From contig CADABS010000007.1 of NCBI GenBank assembly GCA_902786245.1, forward strand, positions 32,665 through 96,664: DNA of 64,000 bases. Direction: 5' to 3'. A model generated the notes under the pieces. It was not told the origin of the DNA, did not search any database, and was given only the letters and a program-made list of their open reading frames with translations. Made by a program: the position numbers and the translations under genes. Source of the DNA: an uncultured Erysipelotrichaceae bacterium (GTDB lineage Bacteria; Bacillota_I; Bacilli_A; Erysipelotrichales; Erysipelotrichaceae). Below are positions 1 through 7,052 of this stretch, piece by piece; the first letter of the stretch is position 1, and each line of letters starts with the position of its first letter.

Positions 1-353
1 ACCGCGGAAAAGGGATCATAGATCTTTCTGAAATCCGCATACGGCAGCGGACCTGCGGAACAGATGCGGCGGACATTGCCTGTGAAGGTTTCCTTCTGGC
101 GGATCAGCTTCCGGATATCCTTCGCTGCCTCCTGCAGATCGCTGTGCGGCACATCCAGCAGAGAGGATTCCGAAAAATGAATGACTTTCTGCCGGGCCGC
201 TGCCCCGTACTGCATGATCATCGCTGTATCGGTGACGTCGATCTTCGCTGCGAACGCTTCTGCATAGCGCCGGTTGGCTTCGCTCAGCTGGGTCGCATAC
301 AGTCCGCCCGGTTCTGTCTTTTCCAGTTCAAGTTCAATCTGATGATCTGCCAT
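1..353 (-). CDS. Toxic anion resistance (TelA-like) protein, N-terminal part
   Basis: The gene runs off the left window edge; only the first 117 codons are visible. The reading frame is open from the ATG at 353 to base 1, and a ribosome site (AAAGGTG) lies 4 nt before it. The peptide reads MADHQIELELEK at the start, then ID.TDT.MIMQYG.AA and FSES.LLDVPHSDL, which matches the conserved N-terminal half of the TelA/KlaA (toxic anion resistance) family from memory. Members are cytoplasmic helical proteins linked to tellurite or stress resistance, with unclear biochemistry. It is divergent from the histidine kinase gene at 434, with only 80 bp between the starts. Confidence 0.7.
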   Translation of the reverse strand, partial: MADHQIELELEKTEPGGLYATQLSEANRRYAEAFAAKIDVTDTAMIMQYGAAARQKVIHFSESSLLDVPHSDLQEAAKDIRKLIRQKETFTGNVRRICSAGPLPYADFRKIYDPFSA

Positions 354-394
354 GTTTCACCTTTTTGTCAGTATACAACGAACCGCTCAGTTAA

Positions 395-403
395 TGCTAT
401 AAT
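395..403 (+). promoter_or_regulatory. Extended -10 promoter of the hybrid kinase operon
   Basis: TGC directly followed by TATAAT, 30 nt before the start at 434. No good -35 box is seen at 17 nt spacing, so the TGn extension probably compensates. The same TGCTATAAT or TGCTAGAAT arrangement recurs before other genes in the window. Confidence 0.55.
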
Positions 404-433
404 GTTGTCAAAATTCCAGAAGGAGAGCTGTTT

Positions 434-2146
434 ATGTCAAGAGAATATGCGGTGGTTTCTTTTCAGGGAACAGAACCTGAAATTCTTTACCGTACCGAAG
501 GATTTATGCCTGATGACGTTCAGGAAACAATTCGCCTTTCCTCTGATGCGCAGCTTTGGATCAGCGGCATCGATGAAATACAGAAAAAGAACGAAGAACT
601 TGCAGAAATGCTGCGGCAGTCGGAGGACGCCAACCGGGCAAAAGAAGTTTTTCTCAGCAATATGTCACACGATATCCGCACACCCATGAATGCGATCATC
701 GGAATGACCGCACTGGCTGCCAAGTACATTGATGAAAAGCCCAGAGTCCTGGATTCTCTGCAGAAGATCACCACTGCCAGCAGCCATCTGCTCAGTCTGA
801 TCAATGAAGTTCTTGATATGTCGAGAATCAATTCCGGACGTCTGCAGATCGCGGATGAACAGTTTTCGCTCAGCGACCTTCTCTATGACACGCTGACGAT
901 CATCCGGCCGCAGATCGATCAGAAGCACCATACGCTTGACCTGGATATCCGGGACATTGCCTTTGAAAGTTTGTACGGCGATGCCATGCGTCTGCAGCAG
1001 ATCTATGTCAATATCATCAATAACGCCGTCAAGTATACAGAAGACGGCGGTGAGATCCGTCTGACTTTCTGCGAAACCGCTGAAGACGGACGGTGCATCC
1101 TGCATTTTATATGCAGGGATAACGGCATCGGCATGTCTGAAGAATTCCTGCAGAAGATTTTCGATCCTTTTGAAAGAGCCAACACGACGACCATTTCAAA
1201 GATCGAAGGCACCGGTCTCGGCATGAGTATCGTCAGGAAACTCGTTGAGGCCATGCAGGGTACGATCCGTATTGAAAGTTCTCCCGGTGCAGGCACAGGT
1301 GTACTCATCGATATTCCGCTGCGCTATGAAAAACTGCAGATCAATACATCCGCTCTTGCGGATAAATACATACTGATTGTGGAAAAGGATCCGCATCTGC
1401 AGCAGCTGTACAGAGAATACCTGCATGAATTCAATATCCGCTTTGCCCTGACCGATTCGCCTTCGGAAATGGTCACCGCCATGACAGATGCGGAATTCAG
1501 GAATGATCCGTTTGACGGCGTGATCCTGGGTGAGGATACCGGAAGCGGCCAGATGGTTTTTGATCTGGCTTCCTATATTCATCAGTCAGACAGCAGTCTG
1601 CCGGTCATTCTGGTCAGCAGTATGGATAAAGAAGAAATCGAGTACCGTGGCGCACGCAGCGGGATCTCCCGGTTCATTCCGGTTCCTTTCTTCCGCAAAT
1701 CTCTGATCAACGGACTGAATGATGCATTCTCCCGCAGGAACAGTACGGAAACATCAGCGGCTCCGGATCTGTCCGGAAAGCATATTCTGCTTGTGGAAGA
1801 CAATCTGATCAACCGGGAAATCGCAAAAGAAATCCTTCTCACAACCAATGCCGAAATTCACACCGCTGAAGACGGCAGTCAGGCTGTACAGATGTTCACA
1901 GAATCAGAGCCGGGCTATTACGATCTGATTCTGATGGATGTGCAGATGCCTGTGATGGACGGATATGAGGCAACCGGAAACATCCGGGCCAGCGGCCGTC
2001 CGGATGCGGATGTGCTTATTTATGCCATGACAGCGAATACTTTCGCTGAAGATATCGCCAAAGCCCGGGCTGCCGGGATGAACGGACACATTGCAAAACC
2101 GATCGATATCTCAAAACTGATCAGTACCCTCAGAGAAATCGTATAA
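434..2146 (+). CDS. Soluble hybrid histidine kinase with two receiver domains
   Basis: A 570-residue sensor kinase without any membrane segment, so it acts in the cytoplasm. After about 45 residues and a short coiled coil comes the dimerisation domain with the phospho-accepting His79 in NMSHDIRTPMNAI. The ATPase domain follows, with N box (NIINNAVKY), G1 (DNGIGM) and G2 (GTGLGM). Residues about 310-430 form a first receiver in which the phospho-acceptor position appears to be Glu (VILGE), hence probably not phosphorylated. Residues 450-570 form an intact receiver with Asp502 (LILMDVQMP) and the Thr/Lys pair (MTAN, AKP). AGAAGGAG precedes the ATG. The next gene starts 11 nt later, so both are co-transcribed. 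Confidence 0.93.
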   Translation: MSREYAVVSFQGTEPEILYRTEGFMPDDVQETIRLSSDAQLWISGIDEIQKKNEELAEMLRQSEDANRAKEVFLSNMSHDIRTPMNAIIGMTALAAKYIDEKPRVLDSLQKITTASSHLLSLINEVLDMSRINSGRLQIADEQFSLSDLLYDTLTIIRPQIDQKHHTLDLDIRDIAFESLYGDAMRLQQIYVNIINNAVKYTEDGGEIRLTFCETAEDGRCILHFICRDNGIGMSEEFLQKIFDPFERANTTTISKIEGTGLGMSIVRKLVEAMQGTIRIESSPGAGTGVLIDIPLRYEKLQINTSALADKYILIVEKDPHLQQLYREYLHEFNIRFALTDSPSEMVTAMTDAEFRNDPFDGVILGEDTGSGQMVFDLASYIHQSDSSLPVILVSSMDKEEIEYRGARSGISRFIPVPFFRKSLINGLNDAFSRRNSTETSAAPDLSGKHILLVEDNLINREIAKEILLTTNAEIHTAEDGSQAVQMFTESEPGYYDLILMDVQMPVMDGYEATGNIRASGRPDADVLIYAMTANTFAEDIAKARAAGMNGHIAKPIDISKLISTLREIV

Positions 2147-2157
2147 CGGAGAATATC

Positions 2158-3945
2158 ATGCGCCAATATCAGCAAAAATACATCGACAACATAAGGGAAA
2201 TCGCACAGCTGAGCAATTTTTACAGTGTTCCGGCGGATGATTTTGATGCGTGGTATGCCCACCATTCTGCTTCCCGCAGACGCATCAATGATCTGCGCAG
2301 CGAGAATATCAGACTGCTGAGCACGTATTTTTTCCCGGTCATTGACAATCTTTACAGCGCTTCCGAAGAAGAACTGATGGATCTGACGGAGTTTTCCCTT
2401 CAGCTGATGGACTGGACAACCAACCTGGACTGCGGACTGTATATACTGATCCATGAATCGCTGCTCAGCATGTACAGATATCAGAAAAACCGGGCCGGCA
2501 TCATCAGGGAGCTGTATAACCTCGGCATGGGACTGTATTATCAGGACCGCATGATTCAGGGCATTGACGATCAGCGTACCGCCCGCTTCCTGTTCCGCAA
2601 CGAAATGGTGTTCACGGAAGCAGGATCGTATCTGCGCTTCTTTGATGAAATCGAAGATGAAGAAACAAAAGGATATATTATCCGGGCTCTTGCCAATATA
2701 GCAATCTGTACTTCCGACAGGAAGCGCCGGGTCGCTGTCAGCGCAAAGATTCTGCGGATCGTGCAGGATCCCTTTTACCGGGAGAAAGCTCCCGGTCTGC
2801 CATGGGATACATTCCTGCGGCGCACGCATCAGCAGATGAGTGCCAACCGGGATGTTCTCTCCAAAGGAAATATGTCGGCAGAGGAATTATCCCTGATCCT
2901 GGAATCATGCCAGGTCGTCTTTGAGCCGGAGATCAATACGGACAAGCCGAATATCCGCTGGCTCTGGCCGTATTATGAAATGGAATACAGCTGCGGCTTC
3001 GTCGATCTGCAGACGACGCTTGCCAGGATGGAAAAACTGATTTTTGACGCATCCTATGATCAGTATGATTATTCCGGACTTTACGCCAATGTGCAGCTGC
3101 CCATCTACTATGGCCGGCTGATCCGTGACAACCCTTCCCTTGCCGGCAGACAGAGACATATCCAGATCCTCAGCCGCGCCTATGCGAAAATGATGAAAAC
3201 GCTGATGACCTTTCCGCAGGAAGATTTCGGTGATTTTTATTACTACAACATCACACTGGTCATCACCGACTATTATGAAACCGCCGGGGTTGAAACATAC
3301 CGGTCCGTCACCGAAAAACTGATGCGCAAGATGTCAGGTCTTCTTTACGTCGATGCGCTCATGACCGGAAAAATCATGGAAACGCTGTGCAGTGCGATCT
3401 ATGATGATACGCCGGAATTCTTCCGGGACCTGCCGGTATTCCATTCCGCAGATAAGGAATCCCTGCTTGAATATGCCCGGCTGTGCGGACTGTACTGCAA
3501 TTTCGGACTGATCAAAATGAATATCCGCAGAATACAGCAGTCGCGCAATCTGCTGGAACCGGAATATGAACTGTATCAGCTTCATGCGGCATCGGGCTAT
3601 GATGATCTGCGCAGACATCCTTCCACCAAGGCTTTTGCGGATATTGCCCTGGGCCATCACAGCTGGTACAGCGGCGGCGGATATCCGGATGATTATGTGC
3701 GCAATGAATCCGTTTACCGCCAGATGACGGATATTGCGGCTGTCGCATCCTATCTCACGGAGAAACGGGATACGGCGGATTCACCCGTAGAAATGATCTT
3801 TCAGGAGAAACGGGGACGGTTTTCCAGCAGAGTCCTTTCATGGCTGCATGATCCGGCCGTGCAGCAGGCAGTCGAAACGATCCTGAAGGATGAAAAAGAA
3901 TTATACCGGACTGTATTCAGCAGTCTGAAAAACGAACAGAACTGA
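2158..3945 (+). CDS. Large helical protein with degenerate HD-GYP-like C-terminus
   Basis: A 595-residue protein encoded 11 nt after the hybrid kinase and therefore likely part of the same signalling unit. Residues 1 to about 420 match nothing I recognise; they are rich in Tyr, Arg and Leu helices. Residues about 430-575 follow the HD-GYP order: RRHPSTKAFADIALGHH, then YSGGGYP at 504-510 and DIAAVASYLTEKR. The HD pair expected in the LLHDIGK motif is replaced by Cys447-Asn448 (LYCNFGLI), and the following Gly-Lys by Gly-Leu. Metal binding and cyclic-di-GMP hydrolysis are therefore unlikely; a binding or scaffold role is inferred. No signal peptide or membrane helix. Confidence 0.75.
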   Translation: MRQYQQKYIDNIREIAQLSNFYSVPADDFDAWYAHHSASRRRINDLRSENIRLLSTYFFPVIDNLYSASEEELMDLTEFSLQLMDWTTNLDCGLYILIHESLLSMYRYQKNRAGIIRELYNLGMGLYYQDRMIQGIDDQRTARFLFRNEMVFTEAGSYLRFFDEIEDEETKGYIIRALANIAICTSDRKRRVAVSAKILRIVQDPFYREKAPGLPWDTFLRRTHQQMSANRDVLSKGNMSAEELSLILESCQVVFEPEINTDKPNIRWLWPYYEMEYSCGFVDLQTTLARMEKLIFDASYDQYDYSGLYANVQLPIYYGRLIRDNPSLAGRQRHIQILSRAYAKMMKTLMTFPQEDFGDFYYYNITLVITDYYETAGVETYRSVTEKLMRKMSGLLYVDALMTGKIMETLCSAIYDDTPEFFRDLPVFHSADKESLLEYARLCGLYCNFGLIKMNIRRIQQSRNLLEPEYELYQLHAASGYDDLRRHPSTKAFADIALGHHSWYSGGGYPDDYVRNESVYRQMTDIAAVASYLTEKRDTADSPVEMIFQEKRGRFSSRVLSWLHDPAVQQAVETILKDEKELYRTVFSSLKNEQN

Positions 3946-3947
3946 AC

Positions 3948-3968
3948 GGGACCGCACAGGTCCCTTTT
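3948..3968 (+). terminator. Terminator of the kinase operon
   Basis: GGGACC, five-base loop, GGTCCC, then TTTT, starting 3 nt after the stop codon of the HD-GYP-like gene. Confidence 0.8.
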
Positions 3969-3984
3969 CTTCATCCCGGTCCTT

Positions 3985-4018
3985 AAATAAAAGATGCACC
4001 GGTCATTTCCGGTGCATC
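3985..4018 (-). terminator. Terminator of the GNAT-DUF4298 gene
   Basis: Ten-base perfect stem GATGCACCGG / CCGGTGCATC with a six-base loop. Read on the minus strand it is followed by TTTTATTT. It lies 15 nt downstream of the minus-strand gene ending at 4033. Confidence 0.85.
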
Positions 4019-4032
4019 CCATCAGATATTGT

Positions 4033-4890
4033 TTACAGCTGCGGCCATTCTTTCATGCGGTCAGCGGTCTGCTTCATATCATCCAGCAGATCGTATACCG
4101 CATCCTGGGAAAGCACGCCTCTTTTGAGGCCGTCCGGCAGAAGTCCCTTTTCATCATCTTCATAATCCTGCCGCCACTGTCCGCTTTCGTAATACCGGCG
4201 CAGTTTTTCCAGATCGCCGGAAACTGATTCCAGTTCATCCAGGGCTGCCTTCATCTTTTCATATGCGGCAGTGCATCTGTCCAGGCACGCCTCCATATGC
4301 ATGATTCTTTCTGTCTGTGCATTCATCGTTCTGTCTTCCTCCTGCAGTTTCAATCCCATGCCGCATCCGCCTTCATCTTCTTCGAGAATCTCAAAGCCGA
4401 GTTTTCTGTAGAAGCGGAAGGCTCTTTCATTCTTTTTTGCCACTCCCAGCATAACGCCTTTCACCCCGTCTGCTTTCATGATCTTCAGCGCTTCTGAAAC
4501 CAGTGCGGTTCCGTATCCCCGGGAAGTATGTGCTTCAAGAATATCGATATGCATATGAGCCGGATATGTCTCTGCATATCTTTCACAGAAATCCATTTCC
4601 CCTGCACATCTTTCTTCATAGCCGCCCAGTTTCCGGATTTCTTCCATATACGGACGCATGTTCTTCCGGTATGTTTCATAGTTTTCCGCAAAAAGGATGT
4701 ATCCCTGCGGCTGACCGTCTTCAATCAGGACCAGCGCATGTTCATGGGCAAGGTACGGTTCGCAGTAGAACAGAAGCGTAAACCTGCCGTGGCGCGGGTC
4801 TGTGCGGGCTTTCTCTGAGGCTGTCGCAAGACAGATGGCTGTCAGTGCGTCATGATCCTCCGGACGGTATTGTCTGATTTCCATTTGCAT
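4033..4890 (-). CDS. GNAT acetyltransferase fused to a DUF4298 domain
   Basis: A 285-residue protein. Residues 1 to about 180 are an N-acetyltransferase fold: the acetyl-CoA motif is SRGYGTALVSEALKIM, followed by NERAFRFYRKLGFE. Residues 189-285 are a complete DUF4298 domain with LRRYYESGQWRQDYEDDEKG, GLLPDGLKRGVLSQD and VYDLLDDM. The two parts are in frame with no stop between. A strong internal ribosome site (AGGAGGAAGA) lies before the Met189 codon at 4326, so the 97-residue DUF4298 protein may also be made alone. GGGAGGC precedes the first ATG. The substrate is unknown. Confidence 0.85.
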   Translation of the reverse strand: MQMEIRQYRPEDHDALTAICLATASEKARTDPRHGRFTLLFYCEPYLAHEHALVLIEDGQPQGYILFAENYETYRKNMRPYMEEIRKLGGYEERCAGEMDFCERYAETYPAHMHIDILEAHTSRGYGTALVSEALKIMKADGVKGVMLGVAKKNERAFRFYRKLGFEILEEDEGGCGMGLKLQEEDRTMNAQTERIMHMEACLDRCTAAYEKMKAALDELESVSGDLEKLRRYYESGQWRQDYEDDEKGLLPDGLKRGVLSQDAVYDLLDDMKQTADRMKEWPQL

Positions 4891-4941
4891 GCCTCCCTGT
4901 ACTTCTTCTGAATGTATTCCCTGTTCATATGCGGAAAGATG

Positions 4942-4947
4942 TATAAT
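4942..4947 (+). promoter_or_regulatory. -10 box deciding the start of the ligand-binding regulator
   Basis: TATAAT 18 nt before the ATG at 4966. It lies downstream of the longer possible start at 4912, which would therefore be outside the transcript. This supports the shorter coding region. Confidence 0.55.
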
Positions 4948-4965
4948 CTCTTTGAGGGGATTAAC

Positions 4966-6339
4966 ATGAGAAGAGCAGCTTTTCTATCGTATGACTGGAA
5001 CTACAATATCATAACAGATTTATACAGAGGCGCCGGAATATCGGCGCGTGAACATGCGGATACGCAGCTGTTTATCTTCAGTGCGTTCGGCGAAGACGGG
5101 AAATCCAGCCCGGAAACCGGTGCATTTGAGATCTTCCGGCTCTGCAATCCGGAGGACTATGACGGATTTATCATCCAGGGCAACCGGGCCTGGCCGCCGG
5201 CAATGCGGCAGGAAACCGTACAGCGCCTGCGGAAGTTCGGCAAGCCGGTCGTTTCCGTCAACTATGAACTGGAAGATACCGTCTATGCCGGCACAGATAA
5301 CTATGAAGCAATGTACGGACTGGTCCGGAGGGTTCTGAAAGAAAGCCGGTGCCGCAGACCTGCTTTTGTCAACGGTCTGGAAACCTCGATCGAAGCACAG
5401 CAGCGTTCAAAGGGATTCTTCGATGCCTGTAAGGAAGCGGGCTTTGAGAAGCCGGACTTCTATCAGGCAAGCTGGCAGATCGAAGAAGGCGTCCGCACCG
5501 CCCGGGAAATGCTCAGGGACCGCAGCAATATCCCGGATATGATCTTCTGCTGCAACGATGATCTTGCGGCCGGTGTGCAGGAAACCCTGCAGAATGCCGG
5601 CATTCATATTCCTGAGGATGTACGCATTACCGGATTTGACAACCGTGAGCACAGCCTGCGCTCGCAGCCCCGGATCACAACGGTTGACCGCGATTATCTG
5701 ACGATCGGCTATAATGCCATGAAAACACTGTGCGATCTGATGGATGGAAAAGATGTGCCTGCCGCTGTCTACAGTCCGGTCCGCTATGTCTTCTCCGAAT
5801 CCGCAGGGATGCAGAATACGACCGAAACGATCGAGTCGATCCGCTCCGTCTACTACTCCATCGATAAGGCAATGCGGCAGTTCTATGAAACGCTGATCCG
5901 GTTTCAGCCGGCAGTGCTCAAAGCAGATACCCTGCCTGAGATCCTGTCGGTATGCGAAGAATATTTCCCGCAGCTGAAGCTTCCGGCAGTCTACCTGGTT
6001 CTGAACAATGACTTTCTTTCAGATCAAAGCGGAACCGCACCCGTCGGCTACGGCAGCCGCAGCAGTCTGGCAGGATGCGCAAACGGATGTCCGCAGCTTG
6101 CGCCGGATCATATCTATGGGGAATTTGACACAAGGGAACTTCTGCCGCAGAACATACGCATGAACGCATCGATGTATATCATCTATCCGCTCAGGGATGA
6201 AGGCACATGCATCGGCTACTTCATCACGGAAGGCATCTCGCCGTCCATGAAATACGGATTCCTGACGGTCATCCTGACGCTCGTATCCGCAGCGGTGCAG
6301 AATGTCCGCAGAAAAGAACTGCTGCAGAACAGCCGATAG
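4966..6339 (+). CDS. LacI-type periplasmic-binding-fold protein lacking HTH
   Basis: A 457-residue cytoplasmic protein. Residues 1 to about 285 are the sugar-binding (Peripla_BP_3) fold of LacI/GalR regulators, with YDGFIIQGNR, VVSVNYE, RRPAFVNGLE, MIFCCNDDLAAGVQETL, EDVRITGFDNRE and PRITTVDRDY. There is no N-terminal DNA-binding HTH and no signal peptide. The remaining 170 residues look like a sensory GAF-type region (YFPQLKLPAVYLVL, MYIIYPLRDEGTCIGYFITEG). Related architectures end in a GGDEF domain, which is absent here. GAGGGG lies before the ATG. Role as a ligand sensor is inferred. Confidence 0.75.
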   Translation: MRRAAFLSYDWNYNIITDLYRGAGISAREHADTQLFIFSAFGEDGKSSPETGAFEIFRLCNPEDYDGFIIQGNRAWPPAMRQETVQRLRKFGKPVVSVNYELEDTVYAGTDNYEAMYGLVRRVLKESRCRRPAFVNGLETSIEAQQRSKGFFDACKEAGFEKPDFYQASWQIEEGVRTAREMLRDRSNIPDMIFCCNDDLAAGVQETLQNAGIHIPEDVRITGFDNREHSLRSQPRITTVDRDYLTIGYNAMKTLCDLMDGKDVPAAVYSPVRYVFSESAGMQNTTETIESIRSVYYSIDKAMRQFYETLIRFQPAVLKADTLPEILSVCEEYFPQLKLPAVYLVLNNDFLSDQSGTAPVGYGSRSSLAGCANGCPQLAPDHIYGEFDTRELLPQNIRMNASMYIIYPLRDEGTCIGYFITEGISPSMKYGFLTVILTLVSAAVQNVRRKELLQNSR

Positions 6340-6356
6340 CAGAAACAGACATATCA

Positions 6357-6393
6357 CAAAATAAAAGAACTCTGCATGAAGTTCTTTTATTTT
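6357..6393. terminator. Bidirectional terminator between convergent genes
   Basis: AAAATAAAAGAACT pairs with AGTTCTTTTATTTT around an eight-base loop. The A and T tracts serve both strands. The stem contains the stop codon (6387-6389) of the minus-strand phosphoesterase gene. Confidence 0.85.
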
Positions 6394-7052
6394 CGTTTAT
6401 TCAGAATATACCAGTCATAGAAGAAACTGCCGGTCTGTCCTTCCGGAGGATATGCGTCATCCGGCAGATCCAGGATCACATGACCGTATCCGTTGATGAT
6501 CTTCGTACCGCATGCATGCGTATGTTCGCGCTGGAAGGAACCGTATTCTCTGTGCACATGGCCATGGAACATATATGCAGGCTTGTATTTCTCCAGCAGA
6601 TCATTGAAACAGCTGAAACCGGCATGGGCAAGATCATCCAGATCGCCATACCCCTCTGCCGGCGCATGGGTCAGAAGAATATCAAACCCGCCGGTAAATG
6701 CCAGCAGTCCCCGCAGTTTCCGGATCCGTTTTTCCATCTCTGCTTCCGTATACATATCCGGACCGGGCCGGTAGCGGTAGGATCCGCCCAGTCCGAGAAT
6801 GCGCAGACCGTGCCAGTTGTATATCTTATCGTCAATATCATCGCAGCCCAGCGGTTCTTTCCTGTCATAGACACCGTCATGGTTGCCCCTCACATACACC
6901 AGTGGCCGGTTTACCATGGTTGTCAGAAATTCCAGGTAATCCGGATCCAGATCGCCGCAGGAAAGGATCAGATCCACGCCTTCGGTCTTTGCCGGCGTGT
7001 AGTATTCCCAGAGTCCGGGTTCTTCACAGTCGGCAACGATCATGAGTTTCAT
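6387..7052 (-). CDS. Calcineurin-like metallophosphoesterase
   Basis: A 221-residue cytoplasmic hydrolase. All five metal-ligand blocks of the family are present in order: VADCE near residue 8, SCGDLD near 33, VRGNHD near 55, LLTHAPAEG near 125, and FHGHVHREYG near 165. The length fits the single-domain YfcE/MJ0936-like group, which hydrolyses phosphodiesters with two metal ions. Its ATG overlaps the stop of the upstream BMP-domain gene (ATGA), so the two are translationally coupled. The natural substrate cannot be told from sequence. Confidence 0.9.
   Translation of the reverse strand: MKLMIVADCEEPGLWEYYTPAKTEGVDLILSCGDLDPDYLEFLTTMVNRPLVYVRGNHDGVYDRKEPLGCDDIDDKIYNWHGLRILGLGGSYRYRPGPDMYTEAEMEKRIRKLRGLLAFTGGFDILLTHAPAEGYGDLDDLAHAGFSCFNDLLEKYKPAYMFHGHVHREYGSFQREHTHACGTKIINGYGHVILDLPDDAYPPEGQTGSFFYDWYILNKRK

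Noticed and set aside
144..689. Plus-strand open frame across the TelA-like gene and the start of the kinase gene
   Set aside because: Shadow frame; the TelA-like protein is on the minus strand and the kinase uses another frame.
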